From IMG/VR virus record IMGVR_UViG_3300031951_001363, positions 1 through 21,833 of that record: DNA of 21,833 nt, one strand, 5' to 3'. This stretch comes from a virus. The notes under the pieces are model-generated. The model was not told the origin of the DNA and did no database searches. It saw only the letters and a list, made by a program, of their open reading frames with translations. The translations under genes were made by a program, and so were the position numbers. Below, in pieces: positions 14,309 through 21,638 of this stretch; the stretch's first letter is position 1, and the number at the start of each line of letters is the position of its first letter.

Positions 14309-15046
14309 TTACTTTACAAGAGCAGATATAATAAATTTTACACAAACATCATTATCTTTTGATTCGAATAAGGTAACCTTTAAATTATTGTTAACCTTAA
14401 TTCTGAAATGATCAACTCTTAATCCTGCAAGAAGTCTTATGTTTTCTAAATTTAGCGGCAAAGTATTTTTGATGGGTTCTCCTACAAATGAATCATTAAC
14501 CAAGTAAGTAATGTTGTTAATATTTTGTCTTTCAAAATCATTTAATTCAGCATATACATTACCATCTTTAGTATAGAAATAAACTTTGTCTGAATCTGTA
14601 GCTATTGAACTTCCTCTTAAAATTTCATTAAATTTAATACCAGATAAAATAAATTCTGAATCATAAGTGAGTTGATTTATTTTATCTGGATTAACTGGAC
14701 ATTTTTGTATGTAACTATCTTCGAGTAAAAAATAATTAAATTTAAATTGATCTGTCTGATATTTGATGTGGTTATTTTCAATTGTTAAATTCAATTCACT
14801 ATCTTCAACACAATCTAACAATCGAACAAACTTTTTGACATCAGGAAGATTCAAACGACTTACTCCCTCAAGATTAGTATCTGTTTTTAGTGTAGCTAAA
14901 AGTACTATATTTCCATCTTGTGTAGCACATACAGCATAGAGAACATTTTCTCTTGGTATCAGAGAAACATTGTCTGCCAATTTACTAATAGGAAGTAAAA
15001 ACTTTTGTACTAAAACATCTTTATTGAAAGTAATTTCTTGAGGCAT
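14309..15046 (-). CDS. 45: DNA polymerase sliding clamp, gp45-like
   Basis: A 245-residue protein with ATG start; T4 gp45 has 228 residues. The clamp is a trimeric ring that tethers polymerase and, in T4, also activates late transcription with gp33 and gp55. The protein shows the two-domain beta-rich pattern: NVSLIPRENVLYAVCATQDG and SRLNLPDVKKFVRLLDCVED in the first half, TYDSEFILSGIKFNEILRGS and VYFYTKDGNVYAEL in the second, ending in ESKDNDVCVKFIISALVK, which resembles the C-terminal end of gp45 proteins. In T4, gene 45 lies with 44, 62 and 46; here it is between folE and the terminase, so the order is different. Identification rests on pattern and length. Confidence 0.82.
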   Translation of the reverse strand: MPQEITFNKDVLVQKFLLPISKLADNVSLIPRENVLYAVCATQDGNIVLLATLKTDTNLEGVSRLNLPDVKKFVRLLDCVEDSELNLTIENNHIKYQTDQFKFNYFLLEDSYIQKCPVNPDKINQLTYDSEFILSGIKFNEILRGSSIATDSDKVYFYTKDGNVYAELNDFERQNINNITYLVNDSFVGEPIKNTLPLNLENIRLLAGLRVDHFRIKVNNNLKVTLFESKDNDVCVKFIISALVK

Positions 15047-15048
15047 TT

Positions 15049-15056
15049 AATTTATA
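15049..15056 (-). promoter_or_regulatory. Late-promoter-like or initiation element TATAAATT before gp45
   Basis: The minus strand reads TATAAATT, ending only 2 nt before the gp45 ATG. If used as a promoter the transcript would start within the gene, so a translational role or chance is more likely at this spacing. Confidence 0.22.
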
Positions 15057-15083
15057 ATAAGGCAAAATTAAAAAGTATCAAAT

Positions 15084-15476
15084 TTACTTTTTAATACCAT
15101 TAACAGAAACTCTGAAGTATTCTACAAATTCTTTTAATGAATTATCAATAGATTTCAACACATCAACTATCTCTGATGTGTTTGTTATATTTGTAGTTGG
15201 AGGAGCAACAGGAACAGGTTGGATTGGTTGTTGTGGTAATGGTTGAATTGGTTCAGGAAGAGGATACATTTGTTCAGCCATTTTGTTAAGTTGATCCATT
15301 TCTCTCTGTTTCTCTTCTCTTTTTCTTTCTTGAACCACCGTCAAGAAAGAAGCAGGATCAATACGTGTTGCTGGTCCACTTGTTCTATGAGTTGTACTAT
15401 CATCAACTTGCTTTAAAGTCATTCCAGCCATTTTGGCTACGAATGCGGTGGCTAATTGATCTTCAAAACTTTCCAT
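15084..15476 (-). CDS. Small proline-rich protein of unknown function
   Basis: A 130-residue protein with ATG start, 3 nt after the folE stop. It has three parts: a mixed N-terminal segment (FEDQLATAFVAKMAGMTLKQ), a highly charged helix around residues 48-68 (VVQERKREEKQREMDQLNKM), a Pro/Gln linker at 72-93 (PLPEPIQPLPQQPIQPVPV) and a C-terminal helix (SEIVDVLKSIDNSLKEFVEY). Such a charged helix, proline linker and terminal helix could serve as an adaptor or assembly protein. I find no family match. Its place between folE and gp45 says little about its role. Confidence 0.75.
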   Translation of the reverse strand: MESFEDQLATAFVAKMAGMTLKQVDDSTTHRTSGPATRIDPASFLTVVQERKREEKQREMDQLNKMAEQMYPLPEPIQPLPQQPIQPVPVAPPTTNITNTSEIVDVLKSIDNSLKEFVEYFRVSVNGIKK

Positions 15477-15479
15477 ATG

Positions 15480-16115
15480 TTATGAGGGATTATTTTTAGC
15501 AAATTCAACAAACTTATAAAATTCTGAACGAGCATTATTACCGTTATCCAAAAATACTCCAGACATTTTAGCTGTTTTCATATTACTATTATGACCAATT
15601 CCACGATTTGAACAGCATGTGTGACCTGCTTCTAAAAGAACAGCTACACCTTTATTGTTTTCACAAACACGATTTACGTAATTGTGAATCTGCATTGTCA
15701 AATTTTCTTGAACTTGAGCACGTCTAGCAAACCAATCTACAATTCGATTTAATTTAGAAAGACCAATTACTTTACCTTCTTCAGAAGGAATGTAAGCTAC
15801 ATGAGCCACACCAGTAAAGGGAAGCCAATGATGAGCACACAAACTTACTACTTTAATATTAGTTTGACAAACCATACCATCATATTTGTCTACATTATCG
15901 AATGCTGTAATTTTTGGTTGAGTACTAAAACAACCAAAAAGAAGTTCATTCATATAAGCCTTAGATACACGATGAGGTGTATCCTGTGCATTGGGATCTG
16001 ACTTATAATCAAATCCCAATGCTTCCATAAATGAACCGAAATGTTTAGAAGCTTCTTCAATACGAATTTTCTTTTCGTCTTCTGTATAAGAAATATTTCC
16101 GTTAGAATGAATCAT
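15480..16115 (-). CDS. folE: GTP cyclohydrolase I (FolE)
   Basis: A 211-residue protein with ATG start, near the usual 190-220. The enzyme converts GTP to 7,8-dihydroneopterin triphosphate, the first step to folate and to preQ0/queuosine-type 7-deazaguanines. Family motifs are complete: [17 protein letters not shown] (45-61), [20 protein letters not shown] (91-110) with C93, H95 and H96, [20 protein letters not shown] (118-137), [11 protein letters not shown] (163-173) with H165 and C167, and the closing TAKMSG. The zinc set corresponds to E. coli C110, H113 and C181. In phages, FolE often supplies 7-deazaguanine DNA modification together with queC, queD and queE, none of which is in this window; a folate or thymidylate role is equally possible. 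Confidence 0.95.
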   Translation of the reverse strand: MIHSNGNISYTEDEKKIRIEEASKHFGSFMEALGFDYKSDPNAQDTPHRVSKAYMNELLFGCFSTQPKITAFDNVDKYDGMVCQTNIKVVSLCAHHWLPFTGVAHVAYIPSEEGKVIGLSKLNRIVDWFARRAQVQENLTMQIHNYVNRVCENNKGVAVLLEAGHTCCSNRGIGHNSNMKTAKMSGVFLDNGNNARSEFYKFVEFAKNNPS

Positions 16116-16128
16116 ATATTATTAAAAA

Positions 16129-17076
16129 TTACAGTCCTGCGAGAAGTTCTTTGAGTTTAGCATCAGTATCATCTTCATCAGTTGATGTAGGTGCTTTAGG
16201 AGGTGTTGGTTTCGATTCCGGAATTTCCGAACTTTCTTTAATACCTTCAAAGATACTATTCAAGGCATCATTTTTTTCTACTTCTTTTGGTGATGGGGTT
16301 GTTGATCTAACCTCAATTACTTCATCTTCATCGGTAGTGTCTTCAACCACATCAGATACACAGAAATAATGTTGATCCAACATACGTTGAAGTTCTGCTT
16401 GTGTTTTTGGTTTAAAGAACTTATTGAGGTCATGAACACTATTGTAAACCTCATCTAGTTTCTTTTGATCAATTCCTTCCAATTTTGAAGGAGACATAAA
16501 TTTAGAAGAAACATAGGTAGTCAACATACGATTTGCACCACCGAAATTAGCTGAACGAGATTCACACTTAATTTTAAAGGTGCATCCATCAGACAGATCA
16601 AAAATTTTGACACCAAATTCATCAGCGTCATCTCCATCAATAGCATTATTAATGATCTTAGCCAATTCTTTACCATAACGAATAACTTTTACTTTACCTT
16701 CATTCTCTGGGTTGGTTGGGTCAGAGATAACATAAGCATTGACCATCCAATTTTCCTTACGAGAAACCTCTTTGAGTTTGCTCTTTTCTTCTGAAGAACC
16801 TGTATTGTATGTCTTCAAAACATAAGAATCGATTGGACAAGACTCACCGTAGGTTGTAGGGCAAAGTGTTGTTACAAATTGACCTGTAGATAGACTCTTC
16901 CAAGAATGATGATAATAATGGAAGATAGTATTTTTAGGTTCAATTACATTAGGAACTAGTCGAACCAAGTAGGTTTTACCAGATTCAAATTTCATGATCT
17001 CTTTAAAAGAACTTTCTCCGTTCTTGTTACTAAGAGAGGTTTTAATTGCATCGAACATATTTTTTGTGAATGTCAT
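16129..17076 (-). CDS. 32: Single-stranded DNA-binding protein, gp32-like
   Basis: A 315-residue protein with ATG start (T4 gp32: 301). It coats single-stranded DNA and coordinates the replisome. The core has FKEIMKFESGKTYLVRLVPN, the zinc region (53-83), then NWMVNAYVISDPTNPENEGK, close to T4 WANILVVKDPAAPENEGK, and KVIRYGKELAKIINNAI. The C-terminus is a Ser/Pro/Glu linker and an acidic tail TDEDDTDAKLKELLAGL, matching the T4 tail (DDTDLDDLLNDL) that binds gp59, polymerase and UvsX. In the zinc region H57, C72 and C80 are in place but the fourth ligand, T4 C90 in CPVC, is replaced by Asp83 (CPID). It follows the gp59-like gene, the same 59-32 order as T4. A sigma70-like promoter lies upstream. 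Confidence 0.9.
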   Translation of the reverse strand: MTFTKNMFDAIKTSLSNKNGESSFKEIMKFESGKTYLVRLVPNVIEPKNTIFHYYHHSWKSLSTGQFVTTLCPTTYGESCPIDSYVLKTYNTGSSEEKSKLKEVSRKENWMVNAYVISDPTNPENEGKVKVIRYGKELAKIINNAIDGDDADEFGVKIFDLSDGCTFKIKCESRSANFGGANRMLTTYVSSKFMSPSKLEGIDQKKLDEVYNSVHDLNKFFKPKTQAELQRMLDQHYFCVSDVVEDTTDEDEVIEVRSTTPSPKEVEKNDALNSIFEGIKESSEIPESKPTPPKAPTSTDEDDTDAKLKELLAGL

Positions 17077-17106
17077 AATAGTATATTGGGTTGATTTAGA
17101 TTTATG

Positions 17107-17134
17107 ATTATATAGTTGGTTGTAATAATATCAA
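17107..17134 (-). promoter_or_regulatory. Sigma70-like promoter for gp32 (TTGATA-N16-TATAAT)
   Basis: On the minus strand, TTGATA (17134-17129) is followed after 16 nt by TATAAT (17112-17107). The -10 is a perfect match and the -35 differs by one base. Transcription would start near 17100, leaving a leader of about 24 nt before the gp32 ATG. gp32 is often expressed from its own promoter in T4-type phages. AT-rich sequence raises the chance of false matches. Confidence 0.45.
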
Positions 17135-17139
17135 ATGTT

Positions 17140-17790
17140 TTATTGAATATTTTTATCAATAAAAAGTTTTAATTTGATAAAAGCTTTTGTTAAAAAAGGT
17201 CTGAGTTTATCTGAGTTGATATACTTTTGTCGGTAATCGAGAAAGTTTTTTCCAAAATCCCCAAGAAAAAGTTCTCTGGTATCTTCAGGCATTTTATTTA
17301 TATATGAAGATACGTTATCAAATTCCATAATAGAATAAGGATTAATCAAATTTTTTTTGATATGGTATACCCAAGAGTTTTCTGATGAGTTTTCTGAATG
17401 TTCTAAATAGTCGTGAAGCTGTATTTTATTTTGAACACAAAATTTGCAAATAAACAAAAGTGATTCTTTGACCTCATCATATTGACTGTCTGGAGAACTC
17501 TTTGTTAAAAGTTGTTTATATATTGTATATGATTTAATGGCTCTAGGAGAAGCAAAATAATTTAAATCAAAATAAGCAACATCAGGATAAAGCTTGTAAG
17601 GAGCTTTGAAATAAAGTTCCATATCAATATCAGGATATCTCGTAAAGAACGTCGAAAGTCTTTTAACTGAAAAATATTTCGGGTCTTCTTCAAATCCTTC
17701 AAAAGACTTTTTAATTTTAAAAGGTTTATTTTTTAAAGTCCGCGAAACAATTAAATGTGTGTTGTAAATTCTGGTTTCTAGGTTTGTCAC
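17140..17790 (-). CDS. 59: DNA helicase loader, gp59-like
   Basis: A 216-residue protein; T4 gp59 has 217. It loads the gp41 helicase on gp32-covered DNA at forks. The start is GTG, overlapping the preceding stop as GTGA; the next Met is far downstream. Features that recall gp59 are KYFSVKRLSTFFTRYPDIDM near residues 38-57 (compare RDKYFFQKLSEKYKLKEL in T4), a following YFKAPYKLYPDVAYFDLNYF (compare FISNLVANQDAWIGDISD) and a long helical remainder with I-K-x-x-x-x-Y-K. The position is strong evidence: after gp41 and a small gene, and directly before gp32. The similarity is weak by eye, and confidence rests on length and synteny. Confidence 0.72.
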   Translation of the reverse strand: MTNLETRIYNTHLIVSRTLKNKPFKIKKSFEGFEEDPKYFSVKRLSTFFTRYPDIDMELYFKAPYKLYPDVAYFDLNYFASPRAIKSYTIYKQLLTKSSPDSQYDEVKESLLFICKFCVQNKIQLHDYLEHSENSSENSWVYHIKKNLINPYSIMEFDNVSSYINKMPEDTRELFLGDFGKNFLDYRQKYINSDKLRPFLTKAFIKLKLFIDKNIQ

Positions 17791-18092
17791 ATCAAAGATT
17801 TTTTAAACAGTCGTTTAGTATTTTTTGATTTTAACAAAGAAGGATAAAGTTGCAAGAGGCCTAATAGTGCTTCGTTTATATTTTCGGAGTGGGTTATACT
17901 AATAAAAATTTCTCTCAAATCTTTATTTTCTAGAATGGCAGTAAATAACCCTGAAGGGTTAATTTTTTTATTTTTGATAATAGACAAAAACGACCCAAAT
18001 TTAAAAACTCCTAGAATATATTCTTTGGTTGATAATTGACTTAAAGGATCACTTCTGCTAATAAAGTCTTCTAAAATTTTTTCATTAAACAT
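17787..18092 (-). CDS. Small protein in the position of T4 gene 33 (late transcription coactivator candidate)
   Basis: A 101-residue, Lys-rich, helical protein with ATG start and a 4-nt overlap with the gp59-like gene. In T4 the transcription order is 33-59-32; gp33 (112 residues) links host RNA polymerase to the gp45 clamp for late transcription. Here the small gene has the same order, direction and similar size. But I do not see the hydrophobic, acidic clamp-binding end of T4 gp33 (its final DFLL): this protein ends TKRLFKKSLM, which is basic. It could be a divergent gp33, or an unrelated gene. The sequence itself gives no recognised domain. The leader holds a TTGACA and a small hairpin. 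Confidence 0.75.
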   Translation of the reverse strand: MFNEKILEDFISRSDPLSQLSTKEYILGVFKFGSFLSIIKNKKINPSGLFTAILENKDLREIFISITHSENINEALLGLLQLYPSLLKSKNTKRLFKKSLM

Positions 18093-18098
18093 TTATAT

Positions 18099-18135
18099 GG
18101 TAAACTTATTTACCTTACCTTTATTTTTTTGTCAA
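18099..18135 (-). promoter_or_regulatory. TTGACA element and GGTAAA/TTTACC hairpin in the leader before the gene-33-position ORF
   Basis: The minus strand has a perfect TTGACA (18135-18130) just after the helicase stop; 17 nt on is TAAATA, a poor -10. Between this and the start codon is an inverted repeat: GGTAAA (18114-18109), a 4-nt loop and TTTACC (18104-18099). The hairpin ends 7 nt... before the ATG at 18092, so it could affect translation. Both signals are short and could be chance. Confidence 0.3.
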
Positions 18136-18137
18136 TT

Positions 18138-19475
18138 TTAGGCAAATTTTTCTAAAGCATTACTGGCTTCATTTAAAGCACTTTGTGGATTCTCTGTTTC
18201 AAAATGGTCAGGATTAACTTCTTTTAAAGTGAGTGTTTCGTAGTTACATTTAAATGCACCATGACCAAAGTTAGGTCCAAATCGATTCTTTTGCATACCC
18301 ATATTAATAACACCCAACTCTCTGTCTTCTGCTTCTTGCCAAATAGAACAAATAATATCTGCGGTTGCCGCAAGACCTATACTTTCAGCAATGCTTTCCA
18401 TTCCAGGAGAAGATGTATTAAAACTCCCACGTTGTAATTGAGTAGCAGACACAAAAGGTATATTATATTTGAAAGACAAAGCTCTTAATTGTTCTGATAT
18501 TTCTTTAATATCCGCATAAGAATTTTGACCCTTTGTTGTAGGTAGAATAAGGTTAATATAATCTATTACAACAATGTCCGGTTTAAACCCTTTGTGTCCT
18601 AATTTAGTTATATAAGCATCTATATGTCTTGTAGTCACCGATTTGGGTGCATATTCTTTGACAATAAATTTACTATTAATATTTTTTCGAATATGGGTAA
18701 GTTGTTCTTTAAGTTCTGGTGTGTAGGTTTTAAGATCATTAAGAGGAATTTGTGTTAGTTGTGAAGAAATTCTCTTTGAATACATGAATTCTGACATTTC
18801 TAAAGAAATCAAAAGAACATTTCTATCAGTTAATGCCATATTACTTGCAATGTTACCCAAAACAATAGATTTACCCACATTAACTTGTCCTGCAAAGACT
18901 GTTAATGTTTTGGGGAATAATCCTCCTTCGGTTTTTTCATCAAAAAACTTCCATCCTGTAGGAATAGCTTTATATACAGTTGTTAATTCTTTGATATGTT
19001 CATCAACGTCTTCGAAATACCAATGTCCTAAATCCTCTCTTAAATTAATAGCATAAGCCTTTTCAAATTCTTGAAGAGTTTCTCCTGCATCTACTTTCCC
19101 TTGTGAGAACTTTTCTGCGGTCTTTACAATAGTGTTATAAAGACATCTTTCTTTTAAGAATTTTTCGGTATTAGAAAGCAATTCATCTTTGTTAAAATTA
19201 CTATCAATTTGTTTAAACTTAGCAGCTACTTCATTAAAAGATTTTCTTTCGTCTTCTGTGGTGAGTCTTGTTTTGATTTCAGTCAAAGATGGTACTGCAC
19301 CACGTTCTTTGAAGAATGATATAATATTTTTAAAAACAATTTTAATGTTTTTATCATTAAAATAGGATATATCTACGTGTTCAACAATAGAAGCTAGATA
19401 TTCTTGACTAAGAAGAGAATTGAAAAGAATAATATTTTCGTAGTAATCCAGGTCTAATTTGGATTCGGAATGCAT
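18138..19475 (-). CDS. 41: Replicative DNA helicase, gp41-like (DnaB family)
   Basis: A 445-residue protein with ATG start; T4 gp41 has 475. It unwinds the fork as a hexamer. The N-terminal 150 residues are helical, as in the primase-interaction domain. The RecA-like motor has IPTGWKFFDEKTEGGL (171-186), Walker A GQVNVGKS (196-203), NVLLISLEMSEFMYSKRIS (219-237, the helicase motif with catalytic Glu), Walker B DIVVIDYINLI (300-310), IPFVSATQLQRGS (339-351) and QKNRFG near 395-400, all in DnaB order. It overlaps the uvsX stop by 1 nt (TAATG), so it is translated in step with uvsX. In T4 the same order (uvsX, 40, 41) holds, but here gene 40 is missing. Confidence 0.96.
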   Translation of the reverse strand: MHSESKLDLDYYENIILFNSLLSQEYLASIVEHVDISYFNDKNIKIVFKNIISFFKERGAVPSLTEIKTRLTTEDERKSFNEVAAKFKQIDSNFNKDELLSNTEKFLKERCLYNTIVKTAEKFSQGKVDAGETLQEFEKAYAINLREDLGHWYFEDVDEHIKELTTVYKAIPTGWKFFDEKTEGGLFPKTLTVFAGQVNVGKSIVLGNIASNMALTDRNVLLISLEMSEFMYSKRISSQLTQIPLNDLKTYTPELKEQLTHIRKNINSKFIVKEYAPKSVTTRHIDAYITKLGHKGFKPDIVVIDYINLILPTTKGQNSYADIKEISEQLRALSFKYNIPFVSATQLQRGSFNTSSPGMESIAESIGLAATADIICSIWQEAEDRELGVINMGMQKNRFGPNFGHGAFKCNYETLTLKEVNPDHFETENPQSALNEASNALEKFA

Positions 19476-20578
19476 TATTCGATATTATCAACTTCTTCTT
19501 CAATTTCACTAGCAGAACTCTTACCATAACAGAGGTTTTCTTGTAAAGCTTGTTCCAAATCAGGCATGATCTTTGTCCAAAACTCAGGATTATTTTCCAA
19601 ATCTTTACGATATCCTAAACTTTCACCTTTATACATAACTGTACGTCCAGGTTTTTCAATAACTTTAAATGCTTCAGCTATATCAAATAGTCCAGTGTGT
19701 TTATTAAGGCCTGTTTTGAAATTAAGATATAGTTCTGTTTTAAGGTAGTTAGGAACAAAACGATTTTTAACTGTTAAAGCACCCAAAGTGACTCCGGAAA
19801 TATTATGTGCAATAGCTACTGATTGTTCTTCTGGGTTGTCTGCTGTCTTTTCATTACGTGTACTCAATTGAACTAGAACAGAAGCCAAGTAAATAGGTCC
19901 TTTACCGCCTGATTGACTCTTAACTAATGTCGGAAACATTTCCATTCCTTCATAAACGTGATTAGAAAACAAAACAGGAACCTTAGCTTTAGCTGCTTTA
20001 TATGTCAATACACGCATCATCGACTTAATAGCTTTTGCTCTTTGACCAACATCAGCCGCTTCTTTTCCAGACGCTGCGTCTTTAATTTCTTTAGCTGAAG
20101 CCAAATTGCCTAAAGAATCAATAGTTGCAATAAATTTAAGATCTGGGTTTGATTCTCTAGCTTTAATTACGTTATCCAAAAACGTACACATTTGATTTCT
20201 ACAATCTTCAATGGTTTCTACTGGATAGTATTTTACACGAGAAGTATCCATTCCTACATTCTGTGCACTCTTCTTATCAACAGCAACTTCAGAATCCCAA
20301 ATTACAGGAATGTAACCTTTCTTTTGAGCATTCGCCATAATCTTGTTCATGATAAGAGTTTTACCTGCCATACTTGGTCCAGCAAAACCCGTAATTCTTC
20401 CCGAAGGAATACCTTTATAAACAGAACCGCTAATAATAGCGTTAAGAGCATAAGATCCTGTATCAATCCAATCATCTGCTGTTGATAGTGTTGATGCATC
20501 TAGGATTTCAGCATCAGGATTAAGAGCGTCTACGGATTTAAATATATCTTTTAGGTTATCTAATTCATTTTTTGGCAT
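19475..20578 (-). CDS. uvsX: UvsX recombinase (RecA-like)
   Basis: A 367-residue protein with ATG start; T4 UvsX has 391. It coats single-stranded DNA, pairs homologous strands and drives recombination-dependent replication. Visible features are an N-terminal helical part, DTGSYALNAIISGSVYKGIP and GRITGFAGPSMAGKT (Walker A at 67-74), VIWDSEVAV (92-100), Walker B KFIATIDSLGNL (148-159), and KVPVLFSNHVYEG with SQSGGKGPIYLASVLVQLST in the C-terminal part. The Gln/Glu-rich acidic C-terminus ends SEIEEEVDNIE. The gene is the first one after the terminator at 20622-20655, and a promoter-like sequence lies between. Next is gp41, overlapping by 1 nt. Confidence 0.96.
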   Translation of the reverse strand: MPKNELDNLKDIFKSVDALNPDAEILDASTLSTADDWIDTGSYALNAIISGSVYKGIPSGRITGFAGPSMAGKTLIMNKIMANAQKKGYIPVIWDSEVAVDKKSAQNVGMDTSRVKYYPVETIEDCRNQMCTFLDNVIKARESNPDLKFIATIDSLGNLASAKEIKDAASGKEAADVGQRAKAIKSMMRVLTYKAAKAKVPVLFSNHVYEGMEMFPTLVKSQSGGKGPIYLASVLVQLSTRNEKTADNPEEQSVAIAHNISGVTLGALTVKNRFVPNYLKTELYLNFKTGLNKHTGLFDIAEAFKVIEKPGRTVMYKGESLGYRKDLENNPEFWTKIMPDLEQALQENLCYGKSSASEIEEEVDNIE

Positions 20579-20587
20579 ACAAGTAAA

Positions 20588-20615
20588 ATATTAACATCGA
20601 TTATATTTTTTTCAA
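20588..20615 (-). promoter_or_regulatory. Promoter-like sequence before uvsX (TTGAAA-N16-TAATAT)
   Basis: The minus strand has TTGAAA (20615-20610), then 16 nt and TAATAT (20593-20588), ending 9 nt before the uvsX ATG. A perfect TATAAT at 20605-20600 could instead be the -10 box, with only a T-tract at the -35 position. A promoter is expected here because a terminator lies just upstream. Which box is used cannot be settled by eye. Confidence 0.4.
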
Positions 20616-20621
20616 GAGAAT

Positions 20622-20655
20622 AAAAAAAAAAGACCTTCAAAAAGAAGGTCTTTTT
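20622..20655 (-). terminator. Intrinsic terminator after the 122-residue gene
   Basis: GACCTTC (20632-20638) and GAAGGTC (20644-20650) form a perfect 7-bp stem around AAAAA; A:T pairs extend it by 5 more. On the minus strand the stem is followed by ten U residues. On the plus strand it has a five-U tail, so it could also act in the other direction, though no plus-strand gene ends here. It separates the kinase/small-gene unit from uvsX. Confidence 0.9.
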
Positions 20656-20675
20656 AGTGTTATGTTTTTTTACTT

Positions 20676-21044
20676 TTATTCGTCATCAAACAATTTTACA
20701 ACATCACCACCGTTTTGTGGTTGTTGTGCGACTGGCGCTGCCGAAAATAGTTGTTGATACTGAGCTTGCAACTTGAAGTCAAAAACAATGTCTTTGCATT
20801 CAGTAATCAAATCCTTTTTATAATTCCAAACAGTTGCTGTTGTCTTATCTGCTAAAAATTCTTTGAAGAAGAGAGGGAGAATTTGTAGAGTTAGTTGACC
20901 AGTTTGTTGGTTTGGTGAAATATGAACTACTGCTGGGTTTTTAACAGCAAGAATCTTGTCATTTGAGTCGCTGTCTACTTTTTCTCCGATAACAGTGCGA
21001 CCAACTGTATCAAAGAATACTACTAGGTTTGTTTTTGTTTCCAT
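20676..21044 (-). CDS. Small conserved-looking beta-rich protein, function unknown
   Basis: A 122-residue protein with ATG start. The first 60 residues look like short beta strands: LVVFFDTVGRTVIGEKVD, AVKNPAVVHISPNQ and GQLTLQILPLFFKEF, then TATVWNYKKDLI. This alternation (strand, turn with G, strand, N-P turn, strand) loosely recalls Sm-like or small beta-barrel RNA-binding proteins, but I would not name it on that basis. A helix (FDFKLQAQYQQLFSA) and an acidic C-terminus (DVVKLFDDE) follow. It is the last gene before the terminator and 34 nt after the kinase-like gene. An AATAAATT element lies 6 nt upstream of its start. Confidence 0.78.
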   Translation of the reverse strand: METKTNLVVFFDTVGRTVIGEKVDSDSNDKILAVKNPAVVHISPNQQTGQLTLQILPLFFKEFLADKTTATVWNYKKDLITECKDIVFDFKLQAQYQQLFSAAPVAQQPQNGGDVVKLFDDE

Positions 21045-21078
21045 GATTTTAATTTATTGTTGTATTTTTAATAAAGCA

Positions 21079-21636
21079 CTAAAGTTCGAATCCGGTTTCT
21101 TTTTCTTTTTGAACTTTTTTAATAATTTTAGAAACCTGTTTAACTCTTTGTTCGACTGTTCCTGAAATACGGTAAACAGGAATTTCATAGGAATTAATCA
21201 AATTCTCAAAATTCATGACAACGGTATCATAAAAATTTCTATCTATAGAACGAACACCATCATCAATTAAAGGTAGCTCAGGTTCAACATAACAAATAGC
21301 GTCATATTTGTGAATGGTTTGTTCAAAGAGTTTTTGAAATACTGTTTGCATTTCTTTATTCATTTCGTCGTAAAAATACATAGTATAAGACAAACCATCC
21401 AACGCACAACGATCTAAAATAGCATCTCCAGGGACATGAGCAAATTCATAAAATTTAGTCATGACGTATAATTGAGTGACTGTATTACCATTTTCATTGA
21501 TAGGAATACCCATATCTTTCAATCCCCTCAAAAGATTACTCCTAAAAATAAAATCAGTATATTTACCAGAGTCTTTTAAAGCATTTACTAATGTTGTTTT
21601 ACCTGTACAATGAGCCCCACTAATAGCAATTTTCAT
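21079..21636 (-). CDS. P-loop nucleotide/nucleoside kinase-like ATPase (AAA_28/NadR-like)
   Basis: A 185-residue protein with ATG start. Walker A is GAHCTGKTT (7-15) in the form SGAHCTGKTTLVNAL. DAILDRCALDGLSYTMYFYD (71-90) holds the Asp-Arg substrate or lid region typical of the AAA_28 ATPase family, to which the kinase domain of NadR (ribosylnicotinamide kinase) belongs. KYDAICYVEPELPLIDDGVR (110-129) is the second strand and lid segment, and the end is a basic helix (SKIIKKVQKEKE). Substrate cannot be told from sequence: nicotinamide riboside, a nucleoside or a nucleoside monophosphate are all possible. It is 2 nt from the preceding partial gene, so they probably act together. Confidence 0.8.
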   Translation of the reverse strand: MKIAISGAHCTGKTTLVNALKDSGKYTDFIFRSNLLRGLKDMGIPINENGNTVTQLYVMTKFYEFAHVPGDAILDRCALDGLSYTMYFYDEMNKEMQTVFQKLFEQTIHKYDAICYVEPELPLIDDGVRSIDRNFYDTVVMNFENLINSYEIPVYRISGTVEQRVKQVSKIIKKVQKEKETGFEL

Positions 21637-21638
21637 AT

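Noticed and set aside
17294-17301. Perfect TATAAATA octamer as a late promoter
   Set aside because: It lies inside the gp59-like coding sequence with no gene start just downstream; in such AT-rich DNA this can occur by chance.
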